64,000 bases of DNA from Hemerocallis citrina (GCA_017893485.1 CM030366.1:53896568-53960567); one strand, 5' to 3'; positions 1-12,299 are shown, counted from the stretch's first letter. Numbers and translations: made by a program. Notes: generated by a model from the letters alone, not told the origin.

Positions 1-424
1 TTGGATAGTTCATGAACATGTAGACAACCTCATTTATTCTCAACTTAAGATATCAGATTAAACCTTTCAGCATGCTCTAACATGAGAAGTTAAATTAGGA
101 TTACTAGTTACAACGTTATAGCACTCTTCTTTAAATTATTAGACTACAGTTATTTTTCTCAAGTATTATAACTTCTTGACAGTTCCTGTGGACAAGTAGT
201 AGACAACCTCATGAATTTGTGTGTGCCTTTTCACTTCAATTTTTGTATACCAAATACTGGGTATTAGTAATTATAACTGTTTATCGACTTATCAAATGTG
301 CTTCTTATTAGCTAAAATTTATTGAGGTCAAACAATCAACAACTATTGAGGCCATTCTGAAATGTAGCAGCATTGCTGGTAAAATTGTAGTATAGATCAA
401 ATATCGATTTAAAATAATTTTTAA

Positions 425-648
425 GGTAAATATTATTTAGACCCCTGGCTTGATACTAAATTTTTATTAGGCCCCTTGAGTTTTTCATCTATGTTATAGG
501 CCCTTCCAACAGTACATAACCAACTACAGCAGTACATAACAAGCTTGTTACATACTCTTGTGGGTTATGTACCGTCAACAGAGTTGAAAAAGTCAAGGGG
601 CTTAATAGAAATTCAGTGTTGGGCCAGGGGCCTAAACCATATTTACTC
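425..648. mobile_element. MITE-like element with ~68-bp terminal inverted repeats
   Basis: The left end (425-492) and the reverse complement of the right end (about 581-648) align over roughly 68 bases, both running through a CCCCTGG block, a TTATTA/TTATTAAG block and a CCCCTTGA(G/C)TTTTTCA block. The centre holds the short palindrome GTACATAAC...GTTATGTAC. No coding capacity is present. The flanks are TAATTTTTAA on the left and TAATTTTTTAA on the right, possibly a 9-10-bp target duplication, which would suit a Mutator-type element. The family assignment is inference. Confidence 0.65.
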
Positions 649-1383
649 TAATTTTTTAATTTCCATTTTACTATGATATAACCTTCTAAATTATGATTAT
701 GATCTTCGTTAAGGCTCTGGTTGATATTGCTTTTGGGGAACCCAGTAACATTTTCCGCAGTCCATATTCAAAGAAATTAATTAATTGAACAATCCAATAA
801 AGTGAAGACCTTCAGTAAATACTATGTAGAACGGAACACTTCTATCATGGTGCCATACCCCATGTTGGACACCGATACTTTATGGACACTTGACCTTTCT
901 CATATGTGTCCAAACATCCTATCTTGTATCTTATATCTTGGACACTTCTTAGACAGTCCTTGAAGACTTTTGGGACACATAATCAGCTATAGTTTATCCT
1001 TTTAATCATAAAATAGGTGAGGAGACCACTCTCCAAGTATCTTATAATTTTTATATAGAATGTTAAATTATTTAATATTGAAACTGTGTTCTGTTGCATA
1101 CTTTTCACAAATATCACAAATTGGTTGTCTTGTTTTCATTTCATGCTCCATAGAGTAAATCTTACAGTCATTTCAGCAATGTCCTTTTGAAAGAAAAGAA
1201 AAAAAAGGGAGAAACCATTAATATACTTCAGAAGTTTTAACACATTTAGTTTTGTAACTCCTTGGCCTCAAATTTGGGATATTTTGATACAAATTGTGAG
1301 CAACTATTCATGCATGGTATGGATTAAAGGATGAGCAAATTCATTAGAGATTTTTGTGTGTGAAAATTTCAATAAAAATAGAA

Positions 1384-1439
1384 GATATAATAATAATTCA
1401 TAGATCCTAATGATATAATAATAATTCATAGATCCTAAT
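1384..1439. repeat. Perfect 28-bp tandem duplication
   Basis: Two identical 28-base units lie head to tail (1384-1411 and 1412-1439), each beginning GATATAATAATAATTC. They sit in the kinesin intron. No function is visible. Confidence 0.85.
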
Positions 1440-1745
1440 GGCCATTTTGAGTTTTCTGTATAAAACAGATTTGCAAATAAGCCAAAACATACACCACCTT
1501 CAGATGATAATTATTTATGTTAAGGAATTCTAGTGCGCACCCTCAGTCTATTATCAATGTTTCCTTACATGGCACCTTTAGTACATCAACAGAGCATTAA
1601 TTTATAATAGAGACACCGCATAAAACAGGACTCATTGCAACATTTCAAAAATTTACAGTTTGTGGCAATTTTTTTAGCAGAAGCAGAAATAAGGAATGTC
1701 ATTGTAATTTTATGTCACTTAAAGACGATATTAAAGTTCGTATAC

Positions 1746-4700
1746 CAGCTTTTTCTTCCTAGCACTTGAACTTGCTAGCATCTCTGCCACCTTCTCCAGC
1801 AGTTGCCTTTCTTCAGTAGCAGCACACTCCTACCAGCATAATACGAGTCAGGCAGATAAGAACAACGCAATCGACCTCAAAATACACCTCTGATCATTAT
1901 GGACAATTACAAAAAATGGTTAAAAAACCAGATGCCCTTTCTAAACCAAGTTTCAGAGAAAAGCAAATACCACCCTATAGTTTAGTTTCCAACATTTGCG
2001 CCCCATAGTTTTAAAGATTGCCATTTGCACCCTTGATTGCCATAAATTGTCAATATATGCCAATAATATTGTTCACAAAATTTAGAACACAAAAACACTT
2101 GAAGTTGATGTTCATATACATTGCATCACTCTGAACTCCCTCATGATGTCAATATTTGTTGAAATTGTGGGGTGTTGTAGATAGAAGTGCTAAGATATGT
2201 TAACCCAAATAATTCACTATCACAGGTGATTAGACGTAATGTTTTTAGAAAATTGTGTATGTATTGATGTGAATTGGCTTATAATGATATATAGGGCAAC
2301 AGCATGCTAACTTTTCAAAGTTAAGGCCTTAAGGGGTGCAAACCTTTGGAAAATAAATTCAGGGGAAAATATTCTTTTTTGTAAAACATAGTGGGGAGTA
2401 CCATTTAGCTATAACATATTAAAGGAGAATTACCTCAAACTTCTTCTCAAGATCACAGAGTTGCTGGTCCTGTAAAGATTGTGTTGCTTCCAAAATCGTG
2501 CTCAATTTCGATGCATGATCATCTAGGGCATGGAAGAAATTAGATGTCACATTTGATATTGATCTAGTTGCCTCCACAGCTCTGAGGTGCCCCTGTAGGT
2601 GGGCAGAGAATGACTTTAACGAAAAGAAATAATCACCATAACAAAAGAACGAAAAAATAGTGTTAATTTCAGTGACTACTTGTTAATATATCATGATGGT
2701 GGCTATTATTTACGTTATTTGAGCTTAAGATGAATTATAAAAAAGATTCCGAAATATTTTTAATTCATTCTCTCTTTTTTTTACTAAGTTAAATATGATA
2801 TATTTTTTTGATCCGTTCTCTTTCAACTAAGAAGAAAACTAAGGTAAATTTTCCCTTTGCATCCACTGGATTCCCAGCATGGCGCTAATTTATCGGCAAG
2901 GTCAGGATTTGTTTAGGGCTCTTGTTCTTTGTGAGGGTTAAGATTCAAATGGATGGATGTTGGCATCTCTTCTTGTTCAGTTATTTTTTTCCAGACCTTT
3001 GTACCTTTGGGTTTATTTAATATTGGTTGAAGCCTTTATACCAAAAAAGAACTGACGACACCTAAACGTTGTGATGTGGGCCTCAGTATGTAGTCAGTTA
3101 ATGCAGTCAGTTATCAGTGGGTAGTAGACAGTGGGTAGTAGACAGTTGTATGCGATTATGTAGTGTGGGTGTATGCAGTATTATATACCATTGAGCCAAT
3201 GACTATTCATCATTCCGTATTGAATCAATTCCATACCGTGGGAAATTTTACAGTTGTGGCAGTCAGTTGTGTGCAGTTCTGCACTTGTGTGCAGTTGGCA
3301 GTCAGTGTGCAGTTCTCTGCAGTTGCGTGCAGTTGTGTGTGTGTAGTTGTGTGCAGTTGTGTGTGTGTAGTTGTGTGCAGTAATAGCCTATATAAAGGCT
3401 TGGGTTATTGTAAAAAGGAGATGATTTGGTGAATGAAAAAAATCAAACAAAGAGAATGTGATGTCTCTGTGTTCATGTCTTGAATGAGTGAAACTTTAAG
3501 GCAAGGTGTGAAACCGACTATTATCCTTCTTTCTTCTATTGATTTATCATCTTCAAGGTTACAAGCCTCCTCTACCATTCCTCTTCTCATCCAACATTCC
3601 TCCATGTCCATAGTTGGTAAGTTTTTCAGGTAATGAAGTCTATCGAATTTCACTTTCATTATCTCTAAATTATTATCTGTTGACTCGAGTGAGAGTTTCT
3701 ACATGCTTGTAGCTTATAAACTTTTATATTGTCGATTATAAATTGCACAACTTTAGCTTTGTTAATTATGTTATCTAGGTTATTAAATAGTACTGCCAGT
3801 GAACATGTGAACATGTGACTCTTGTAAAATCCATTAACCGTAAATGTTTTAAATTTCATTCTATAATTGTGCTTAAACGTGTTGGTGAATACTACTTGCT
3901 TTAATTTACTTGGATAAATCATACACACACAAGTAGTTTCACATCACGTTGTATAAGCTAAGGAACTTTGATAATTACAAGTACCAACCTCTCGTTGCTG
4001 CTGTACAAATCCAGCTAATTTGTCTCCTTGCTGAGAGAGGCTTGTTTGAAGGTCATTAAGTAACCGATCAGCCTCTACAGCAATTTTCTTGAAACACTGC
4101 AATAAAAGAATTTTTAAACATGTTAACATTAGTGGGTGATATTCAATTAAATATGGTGTATGAAGAAAGTATCAATACTTACATCCTCAAGAGCAGAAGA
4201 ATGCATCTGTACTTGATTGTTCAGTTTTCCAAAGGTTGATTGAGAATTCTCATCTAATTCTCCGGCTAATGTATCCAATCCTCTGATTCCAAATCCATAC
4301 ATTGCTTTCAACTTCTCAACACGTCCCCGAAGTTCCTCAGCAGCCTATGTACAACAGAAGGAACAAAGAAACCAAATCATTCAAGGTTCTGTATGTTCCG
4401 CACCAACAGATAATGCTAAATAGTATTAGAAAAAAGGTTTTGTCCATAATGACACCCAAAAGAATTGATATTGCTAAAATAACACCCTTAGTTTTCATAT
4501 TTCCAAAATAGCAACTATATCTGTTTAGTATTTTTCAAAATACTGCCCGACAATACTTCCTGTTATGTTTTGGACGAAATATGGGTTAAGTTGACCACTT
4601 TACCTCTATCTTTTCACATTCTTTGCTAACTATTTATTTCCCTTCTCTCCTCAGGTAGGTTAGGGTCTTAAAGAAGCTTTTGACGAGAAGAAGAAGAAGA

Positions 4701-7700
4701 AGAGGTGAGGTAAGTGAGGAGGTGAGTAGAAATTGAATGGAGTTAGCTTGGGTTTAATGGAGGAAATGGAGAGGAGCAAACAAGACTGGGAGGAGAAGAA
4801 AGAAGCATTTAAAGAGGAAGAAGAGGGCATTTTTGACATTTCATAAGCTTCTCATATGGTTTGTTTAAACCCAACAAGGGAAATATTTTAGGAATAATCC
4901 ATTTATTTAACAGATCAGGTACAAAAAAGAAGATTAACAAACTTTGCGACGTTGAGTGGTATTTTGGAAAATACTGAATAGTTATTCATTGCTATTTTGG
5001 AAATATGAAAAGTACGATGCTGTTTTTGGAGAATACCAATTGTTTTGGGTGTCATTATGGAACCAAACCCACCCCGCCCCACCACCCAAAAAAGAACCGA
5101 ATAAATAAATAAATAATAATAAACCTTTTATTAGTATAAATGTACCTCTGCCTTTGTACAAACAAATGAGTGCATGTCTTCTTCCATTTCTTTCAGTTGG
5201 TTCTCCTGTTGTATCACAGAAGCTGAAACAGTCGTATGCAAGACATCCAATTGCTCAGTCAACTGAGACCGAAATTTTTGGACAAGAATTTTGTTTCCGT
5301 CTTCAATTTTATCTTTACGTTCTGAAAAGCCAAGAAAATAAGATGCATAATTATTGAACAGAACAGAAGACAGTGTATTCATTAAACCATCAATAAATAA
5401 ATAAACTGACCAATTTTAGAGAACAAGCCAGAAACATCAGTCGCTGCATTCTCTAGCTCGGATCGAAGTTCATGTGCACGCTCAACAAGTGCTTTCTCTG
5501 AAATAAAAGAAGATCACTATGTGAATATATGAACATTACCACCAGAATCTAGGCATTAAACTCTCATAACCAGTTCAAACTTCAAAGCAACATAAACAGT
5601 TGGTCAGCGTTAAATATGGGGTATTTAATGATGTTCACTGATTCTCGATGTGTGTTTGAAGAATAAAATAAGTCCATTGCATATATACATAAAAATTTGA
5701 TACTATGGACCTATGGTACAGGTCTGCTTCGCACACAATTGGGGTGTGCTGCCTTTAACCACCCCTTTTCTAGGTGTAGTAACAAAGACAATCTCTACAA
5801 AATCTTGCCACATTAACATCATTTTAAGATCCAGGTCCCTATAGTAGCATAAAGATTTCTGCATTGCAGGATAATCGGTGCAGAGGGAGAAAATATACAC
5901 AAGAAGAAGAAAATATAATGGCAGTCTGTTCACCTGATTTGAGGAGGTTAAATATCAAATATTCCTTTTCTTTTATGGTGTTGTTCGCCTGTTTATATCT
6001 CTCTTCGAGGTCAAGCAACGATAGCTCGGTGTCCTCTAACTTTTTCTGCAGTTAAACCAATACATAAACAAATCAAATTTAATTCATGAGGTTAATGTCA
6101 CTGATGAACATGTGAAAGATAACCCACCTGGGTCTTTTCAAGCTTCTCACCAAGCTCTGCACTCAATAGTTGTTGAGAATCATAAAGCTCCTGAAGCCCT
6201 TTTGATTGCTGTGAAGAACATAACACTATAGTCAGAAATCATATCAGAATTTTACATTATTAGGAATGGGAAAAGTCAAGGTGATTACGATACTTTATCC
6301 TTGGATTCCAAATCTAGCTCCAAGCGCTCAATTTTTTCTGTCATAGCCTGAACAATCAAAGAAAAGAAATCCCAATTTATAAATGTGCTATATGATATAA
6401 CAGAGAAAAGCTATAGAATGATAATGAAACCTTCTTTTCTGCTTCTTCATGCAGGTAGCGATCTCGTGGGATGTAGATGCCATTCTTCTCTCTTGCAGCA
6501 TATACCTCTGTTTCAGATGAAAATAGTAATCAAAGGGTTCTCTAGAAGTAATAAATGCAAAATCAGACAAATATTTCTGAGCAAAATATACAGAAACATA
6601 GTATTCAAGGAGCTTGACTAGTGAAGGTTGAGAATCTTGAACTATATTGCCCACATTATTACATTTGATTGTGACACATAACTTTAAGATATCAAGCCGA
6701 GTGCAAAGTTCTTACAGAAATGAATATCTTTGCCAAGAAAAAAAAGGGAGAAAGGGAAGGAGGGAAAGAGGGAGAAGGTAATAACAAGATAAGAAGATGG
6801 AGTGAGACCTTGTTTAAGGCGATCAATTTCGAAGTATAAATCCTTGATCATTGCCGATTTCATCATCTTCTGATTGATCTGAATAGCATCAATAAATATG
6901 ATTAGACATTAGTTTAATCCTTAAAGAACACATTTCACCTGACCTGAATGTGGAGAGATCCAAATGCCACTAACCTCTGGCTTATTCTTGATATTTTTGG
7001 CACGGTGTGCATAATCCAAGGTACTTAATGTCTCTTCCACACAGTGAATTGAAGGCGATATGGTTGCAATGATGCAAGTTTTGGTTTTTCCTCCTAGCGA
7101 CTCCCTCAATAATCGTGTCAATTTGCTATCTCTGAAATATTGAACAGCGGAAAACCTCAACTCAGAGGAATATTACCAAACAAAATGAAGAACATAATTA
7201 TACAATTATTATTTAATCCACCTGTACGGAATGTGACCAGAATGCTCGACAAGAGCATTAATAACTCGACCAAGGGTAAGCAAGCTTTTATTTATCTCTC
7301 CAGCTTCCCTTGCTCTGCCCTGGAATAGTAGATTTCTTCACAACCAACCAAAATTATGCAATGTGCAAAGCACAATAGCTATTTTATTGTTAAAAAATAA
7401 AGAAAAAAAATATAATTACTACTACTTGAAATAAATGGAATACCCACATCTCTAGCACCCGATCGTGATATATTCTCAGAACCAGCAAGATCCACGAGAT
7501 TAAGCTTTCCGCATTTGATCACTTCTTCACCCTCATGAGTATACTCCTTTATGTGGATGGTGATCGAAAATATAGAGTGTGACCGACTACTTTGCTTATT
7601 AAGTAGAGTCTCGGCTGTGCGTCGTTTTGCTGATCCTCTATCTAGAATTTTGTATATTTCACTTGCAGAGCAAACAATCTCCTCTTCTAGGCCTCTCACA

Positions 7701-9054
7701 AAAACACCTCCCTTGCCATCTTCCATAAGAGCAATAGGCTTCTTGGATTTATCATCTGAGAATTTCGACTCTTCGGGAGCCAAAAGATCACTGATCTCCT
7801 CATTATATAGTTCGAGAAATGTGACTTTCATGCTGTATTCAGCACTTTGTGCCTCTAGTATTTCAAAGATTTGTCGAACAGATCTTGGGATAACACCGGC
7901 ATCACTAGGAAATTCTCCATTCTACAATATCAATCACATAACTGATTCTTAATAAGAAACAATGTACACATTCCCAAATTTCTGAACAGTACAGTCCCAA
8001 TAACAACAATAACCAATATTTAAACATTTTAGTCCTGTTTGAAAAAGATAATAATCGAGAAAGAAAATACATAGATGTTTGTACAGAGTATGGGCGCTCG
8101 AATTATCTGTCTAAACTTCCCTATGCTCGGAACTCACTCTGGAGTTGAGATACCTCCACGCAATCCAGAAGGTAAGATACCTAGAGGTATCTATACTCCA
8201 ATTCAACTAATTTATTTCTTACCTCCACTCTCCTTCTCTCCTTTCCCTCCCTATCCCACCTTTGTATCCAAACAAACTCATACAACCTAGCTTATTTTAG
8301 TTAACTTTTGAGAGGAGGCAAAGGAAAGCGAATTGTTTACAATATTTTTGCCTCCACTTAAATTAGAACAAATAACCCAAAAAAAAAAGCTTCAGCAAAT
8401 ATTTAGAAAATCAATTACCTTAGCCTTCCTTCCGCCTCCTTCCATCGTATAGGTTTTACCAGTTCCAGTCTGGCCATAGGCGAAGATGGTGCAATTATAT
8501 CCTTCAAGAACCTCGTTCACTATAGGAGAGATAGATTGATCAAACAGATCCTTCTGCTTCGAATTTGGTCCAAATACCTACACAACATGATCAGAATTCA
8601 TGAATTTACTCCTTTTTCAAACTCAAAGTTTAGAAACAACGAGAGATATAATATGCAATTATAAGAGAGAATCTCTATAACCTTGTCAAAAGCAAAGGTC
8701 CTATCGATCTGCTTATTTGCAATATTTTGCATAGCTGAAACGTCTCTCCGATTCTCATTGCATGATATAACCACTGGAGTGTTCACTCTCATCTCATCTT
8801 CACTCAATGGCCTGAATAAAGACCAACGATTGATACCAAAACTACAATTTTTCAAAAAAATGTAAATCAATCAAGGATTATTACCTGCATCGGAGAAGGA
8901 CTTGAACATTGACCCCTTTATCCTTATCATGCTTGCCGCTTATAATTCCATTCCCATCATTAGATCTGAGATCTCTTCCAACCCTATCGCTCGATTTCGG
9001 GGTTTGAGAAGGAGAACTTGGGAAACTCCCCCCTCTCTTGTGAGAACTATCCAT
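1746..9054 (-). CDS. KIN5: Kinesin-5 (BimC/KRP125-type) motor protein, C-terminus outside the window
   Basis: Plus-end-directed microtubule motor. In plants kinesin-5 acts as a tetramer that crosslinks antiparallel microtubules in the spindle, phragmoplast and cortical array. The readable product is about 786 residues. A short basic/serine-rich leader is followed by the motor: P-loop GQTGTGKT at ~135-142, switch I NKQSSRSH at ~261-268, switch [10 protein letters not shown] at ~295-302, and the motor end/neck ([17 protein letters not shown]) near 380-396. A long coiled-coil stalk follows. The ATG at 9052-9054 opens the conserved N-terminus and is preceded by a leader intron. Plant kinesin-5 proteins are usually about 1,000-1,060 residues, so some 250 tail residues, including the BimC box, lie left of base 1. 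No internal stop or frameshift is seen, so this is the only host gene here that looks intact. The exact paralogue cannot be decided. Confidence 0.93.
1963..2412. mobile_element. Degenerate inverted-repeat element in kinesin intron 16
   Basis: The left side (from GCAAATACCACCCTATAG) and the reverse complement of the right side (AAATGGTACTCCCCACTATG) match loosely, as do inner blocks around TTTGCGCCCC and TTTGCACCCC. This suggests an old non-coding MITE of about 450 bases. No target duplication is clear, and the terminal match is imperfect. Confidence 0.4.
3040..3440 (+). repeat. GTGTGCAGTT-type minisatellite with a TATA-like box, possible LTR fragment
   Basis: Inside kinesin intron 15, short units built on TGTGTGCAGT and CAGTCAGT repeat irregularly from about 3090 to 3382, followed by CCTATATAAAGGC at 3388-3400. 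The TATA-like box after a repetitive stretch recalls a promoter of a small LTR element inserted opposite to the gene, but no LTR pair, PBS or target duplication was found. Confidence 0.4.
4436..5069. mobile_element. MITE, family M copy 1, ~115-bp inverted termini, in kinesin intron 13
   Basis: The left terminus (GGTTTTGTCCATAATGACAC) and the reverse complement of the right terminus (GGTTTGGTTCCATAATGACA) stay alignable for about 115 bases, through TTTTCATATTTCCAAAATAG and a TATTTTTCAAAATAC block. The interior holds a GAAGAAGAAGAAGAGG purine run. No open frame of substance is present. The same termini recur at 11481-12235. Long TIRs without coding capacity suggest a Mutator-like MITE; this class is inferred. 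Confidence 0.75.
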
Positions 9055-9920
9055 GTTGTACCACTAGAAGAATGGCAGCAATAAAACTGGGAGATACCTG
9101 AAATAATTAATCACAGACCAACCAGCACAATTTATTACCCCAAACTCCAATTGATCAATATACAGTGATCATTTGTGTGGAAGCTTCCAAATTGGAAGAA
9201 AATTCATTGAATTAAAAAACAGAGAGAATGTATAGAAAAAAAAATTAGCAAAAATTTAGTAGATCAAACTACATTAATTACCAAAAATCCAACAACAAAA
9301 CCAAAGATTTTTACATTTTCAATAAAATCTCACCAACAATGATCAACTCAAACCCAAGAGGCTTTTGCAATGCCAATCCATTTGCAATAGAAAATTGCCA
9401 TTGCCCTCTCTGTTTTGCGAATCAATCCAAGAACAAAATCTAAGAAAATTACAATCAATACCATTTTGTATTCGGGGTTGAATTAATTACCAATCAAACA
9501 ATTAAAAAGAAGCCCATTCACAAATCCTAAGAAAACCTGGCAAATCTAAAAATGCCGGAAAAAAAAAACAAATCTTTTTGATCGGGAATAGGAAACAGAA
9601 TCCCAAGAATGAAGAAACCCAGAAAGGATTATGCAAAACAAGCATCACCTAGAACAAACCAACCACCTCAAGAAATCCAGGAGATTGCAAAATGTCGGTT
9701 GATCCTTCACCAAGATACGATCTTTTATTGGGAATTGTACAGAGAATCCCACGAATCAAGAAACCCACAAAGGGATCAGGAATTTTTTGGAGAATTACAG
9801 ACGAAATTTTAAAGCAAGAGAGAAATGTACCTTAAAAAACGAGCTGTTAAGTTGGAGAAAAAGCCAGTAAGTGGAAGTAGAAGAGAGAAGACCAGAGTGG
9901 ATCGGATCTCCGAGCTTCTT
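9055..9920 (-). promoter_or_regulatory. Kinesin-5 5' leader with a leader intron
   Basis: Upstream of the ATG the transcript has a short leader (9055-9097) with a CAG acceptor at 9100-9098. The likely donor lies at 9830, after a pyrimidine-rich first exon (about 9831-9920) with repeated TTCTCTCTTCT-like motifs. The intron would be 733 bases (9098-9830). A leader intron next to a CT-rich Y-patch is common in plant housekeeping promoters. The transcription start is not fixed by sequence alone. Confidence 0.55.
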
Positions 9921-10279
9921 ATGCGTTGGATTTTTCTAATTATAATTTTGGTTGCTAATGTTAGTGTACTTGTATTTGTTTATTACTTGTAATCCTTCTT
10001 TTAATTTAATTAATTAATTAATTCTTTTTCGGAAATTTTAATTTAATTAGTTAATTAGGTTATAAAATACAGATACTTTTACCGTTATCAACTTCCAAAT
10101 ATTCCAGCGTAGGGAACTGGGATTTTTACACATTTGAATTAATATATTATACGCACATCGTATTTGTTATGGGTACTATATCAATAGATAACTTGCCAAA
10201 ATAAGCTTCATTAATAGAGCTTATTTAGGAAAATGTGAAATGCCTTCACGGTAAAGACAAGAAGTCTAGTTATGGGTAC

Positions 10280-10321
<42 letters not shown>

Positions 10322-10595
10322 TTCTCTTTAAGATGGACCAGTAATATGCACGTGTAATGCACGTTCTAATTATTAAAAAAATTATATATAGTAAATAATA
10401 AGACATAATCTGACCTCGAACATGAGATTTCTCTTTACACATCACATACTCTTTACAAATTATTTCTAATTGCAAAGAAAACTTGTATTTTGTGAGTGAT
10501 ATTTTTGTAAATAATTATGTTCTAAATAAATTTGAACTTTGACTGTATTATTGTAACTAACAACAGTTGAGTAAATAAATGGTTAATATAACTCC
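9921..10595. other. AT-rich intergenic spacer upstream of kinesin-5
   Basis: No gene is seen. The stretch has TTAATTAATTAA-type runs near 10010 and a long C homopolymer, and is otherwise featureless. It separates the host gene from the repeat-dominated remainder. Confidence 0.6.
10281..10321. repeat. 41-base cytosine homopolymer
   Basis: Forty-one consecutive C residues are flanked by TGGGTACT and TTCTCTTTAAG. The length may be approximate because sequencers miscall long homopolymers. The poly-Gly/Pro reading frames across it are artefacts. Confidence 0.9.
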
Positions 10596-10829
10596 CACTT
10601 AAAGTTGAATGCATGTCTATAAATTATAGGTTGTCTACAAATGACAACCCCAACACTCTCATTATAATATTAGAGATTGGTGGAGTATCGCTATCGTTTC
10701 TCATTAATAAAAGTAGCATAACTAGCATAACGAAACTAGATCTTGAAAATCTTAGAATTACATGGAAAGCAAATAAGACATGAAGGAAAAAGAAACTTGA
10801 TGATGGTGAAAATCACACATAATTAGCAC

Positions 10830-11380
10830 CGCGCAGTTCTTGCACGGATCTCGAGGCTCCTAAGGTCAAGATAGTAATCTCGCGAGTAGCTACGGGCCCA
10901 GGACTAGCCCACAGGCCGTCTACATGCACACCACCCAGGGTCAACCCACCAAGAAAAGGTTGACCAACCATTTATGACTGGTGATTAAATCTCCTAAAAT
11001 CAGGGATTGATTATTCCATCACATTTCTAATCCACGGGATTTGATTAGGCCACTAGAAAATCTTTCTCTAACTAATTCTCTACAGGCTTATAAATACAGG
11101 TCACCCTCCTCAGTTATCAGATAATCAATCTTTTGCCATTAAACTCTATTTTACATTCCCGGTTGCTGACTTGATCATCGCAAGGCCTGTTGTCGGAAAA
11201 ACTCCCGGCATGTCAGGCTTTTTGAAGGGAAAACCACCACCTAATCCACATATTTCAGTCACATACTTGCCTCTCATCGGATCATATCTACCGCTGAGAT
11301 CTGCGTTCTCCATCACATACAAGAACTCATCATCTGTTGCTCCTACACAACAACATCAAAACTCATAGATATCCATGAGG
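10830..11380 (+). mobile_element. Tat-like LTR remnant
   Basis: A TATA box (TATAAATA, 11089-11096) is followed by a leader-like stretch with GGTTGCTGACTTGATCATCG and GTCGGAAAAACTCCCGGC. This is the same arrangement as in the LTRs of elements A and F (GAC TTGA/TTAA GCATC motif downstream of the TATA box). No gag follows; MITE copy 2 begins about 100 bases downstream. I read this as a truncated or solo LTR; its ends are not defined. Confidence 0.45.
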
Positions 11381-11480
11381 ATAGAAAAACAATGAAAATG
11401 TGAAAGAATATAAAAGTAACTCAAGTAATGCACAACGTTTTTTTTAATGATCAACACACAAAATTGATATGATTAATAAA

Positions 11481-12235
11481 ATGATTTTTTCCCATAATGA
11501 CAATCAAAAGATTTGATAATTTCATTATAACATTCGATGTTTTCATATTTCCAAAAAAAATAACTGGAACTATATACATTTTCAAAATAGCACCTGCCAT
11601 TAGTAGCTCTGTTAAGTTAATGTAATATTCTTGAAATATTCTCCTTATTAGGTTTAGACTGGGTAAGAAATTTATGACAGATGCTAAAATACACACCACC
11701 AATTTCCACTACTCCAATCTCAGCCCCTAATCTCTCCATTCTTCCCCAACATCCTTAGCCTCGCCCTCTACCTCCTGTACACCATCCCCAACCTTTTCGC
11801 CAGCCTACAACTCGCCTACCATGATCTCCTTAAAGAATTCAATAATCATCGTCATCATCGTCCTAAAGAAGAGGGAAAGATGAAAGTGATGAAAAAGAAG
11901 AAGAAGAAGAAGAAGAAGAAGAAGAAGAAGAGAATGGTTGTGATGTCGACGTGAAACAAAGAGGGGAAGGTGCGCAGGGGATTACTATGGTAGGAGACAT
12001 GTTGGAGCTTTGGGTTGCAGATGGTAGAGAGAAGGAAGGAGGTTATAAATATGTCAAATAGTACGCGAGAGCTGATTATTGTGCCCACACCATAAAAAAC
12101 TTAATAGCTTCTAACATCATGTGCTATGTTGGAAAATTCATAATAGATATAGTTTTCTTTTTTTGAAAATGTAAAATTTTCAAGTGTTATATCATAAATA
12201 TCAGATATTCTGAGTGTCATTATAGACAATCCTAA
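11481..12235. mobile_element. MITE, family M copy 2
   Basis: The termini ATGATTTTTTCCCATAATGA and, in reverse complement, TTTAGGATTGTCTATAATGA share the CATAATGAC(A/C)..TCAAAAG and TTTTCATATTTCC blocks of the copy at 4436-5069. The interior again has a long (GAA)n tract (about 11894-11931). It is more diverged and has no coding capacity. The exact ends are uncertain by a few bases. Confidence 0.65.
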
Positions 12236-12299
12236 AATAGATACATGCAATGAAGTGGAAAATACAAGAAAAAGTTAACAAGTACAGAAGGAAAGAAAA

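Larger units (their letters stand above)
1..1745 (-). other. Intron 17 of the kinesin-5 gene, open at the window edge
   Basis: The last readable kinesin exon ends at 1746 and is followed on the minus strand by a GT donor. I find no further kinesin tail exon down to base 1. The stretch is AT-rich and holds one MITE-like inverted-repeat element and a 28-bp tandem duplication, but otherwise nothing I can name. The missing C-terminal exons must lie left of the window, so this intron is at least 1.7 kb. Confidence 0.7.
1746..9054 (-). other. Exon-intron map of the kinesin-5 gene
   Basis: Coding exons in transcript order, each bounded by GT-AG: 9054-8885, 8811-8682, 8577-8419, 7921-7448, 7319-7222, 7131-6975, 6878-6809, 6507-6431, 6347-6294, 6208-6128, 6045-5934, 5497-5411, 5321-5146, 4344-4183, 4096-3989, 2592-2434, 1829-1746. 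The frame is continuous across all joins. The lengths sum to 2,358 bases, exactly 786 codons. Exons 1 to 6 encode the motor. Intron 13 (4345-5145) and intron 15 (2593-3988) are swollen by repeats; most others are 70-500 bases. Confidence 0.88.

Noticed and set aside
1..1745. Further C-terminal kinesin exons
   Set aside because: I looked for tail motifs on the minus strand and found no open, splice-bounded match.
3163..3432. 89-codon frame within kinesin intron 15
   Set aside because: It is a translation of the GT-rich minisatellite.
8075..8290. 71-codon frame in kinesin intron 3
   Set aside because: It lies inside a GT-AG intron, with no recognisable domain and no splice support.
10266..10475. 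Frame with a poly-glycine end
   Set aside because: The glycine run is the C homopolymer read on the other strand.
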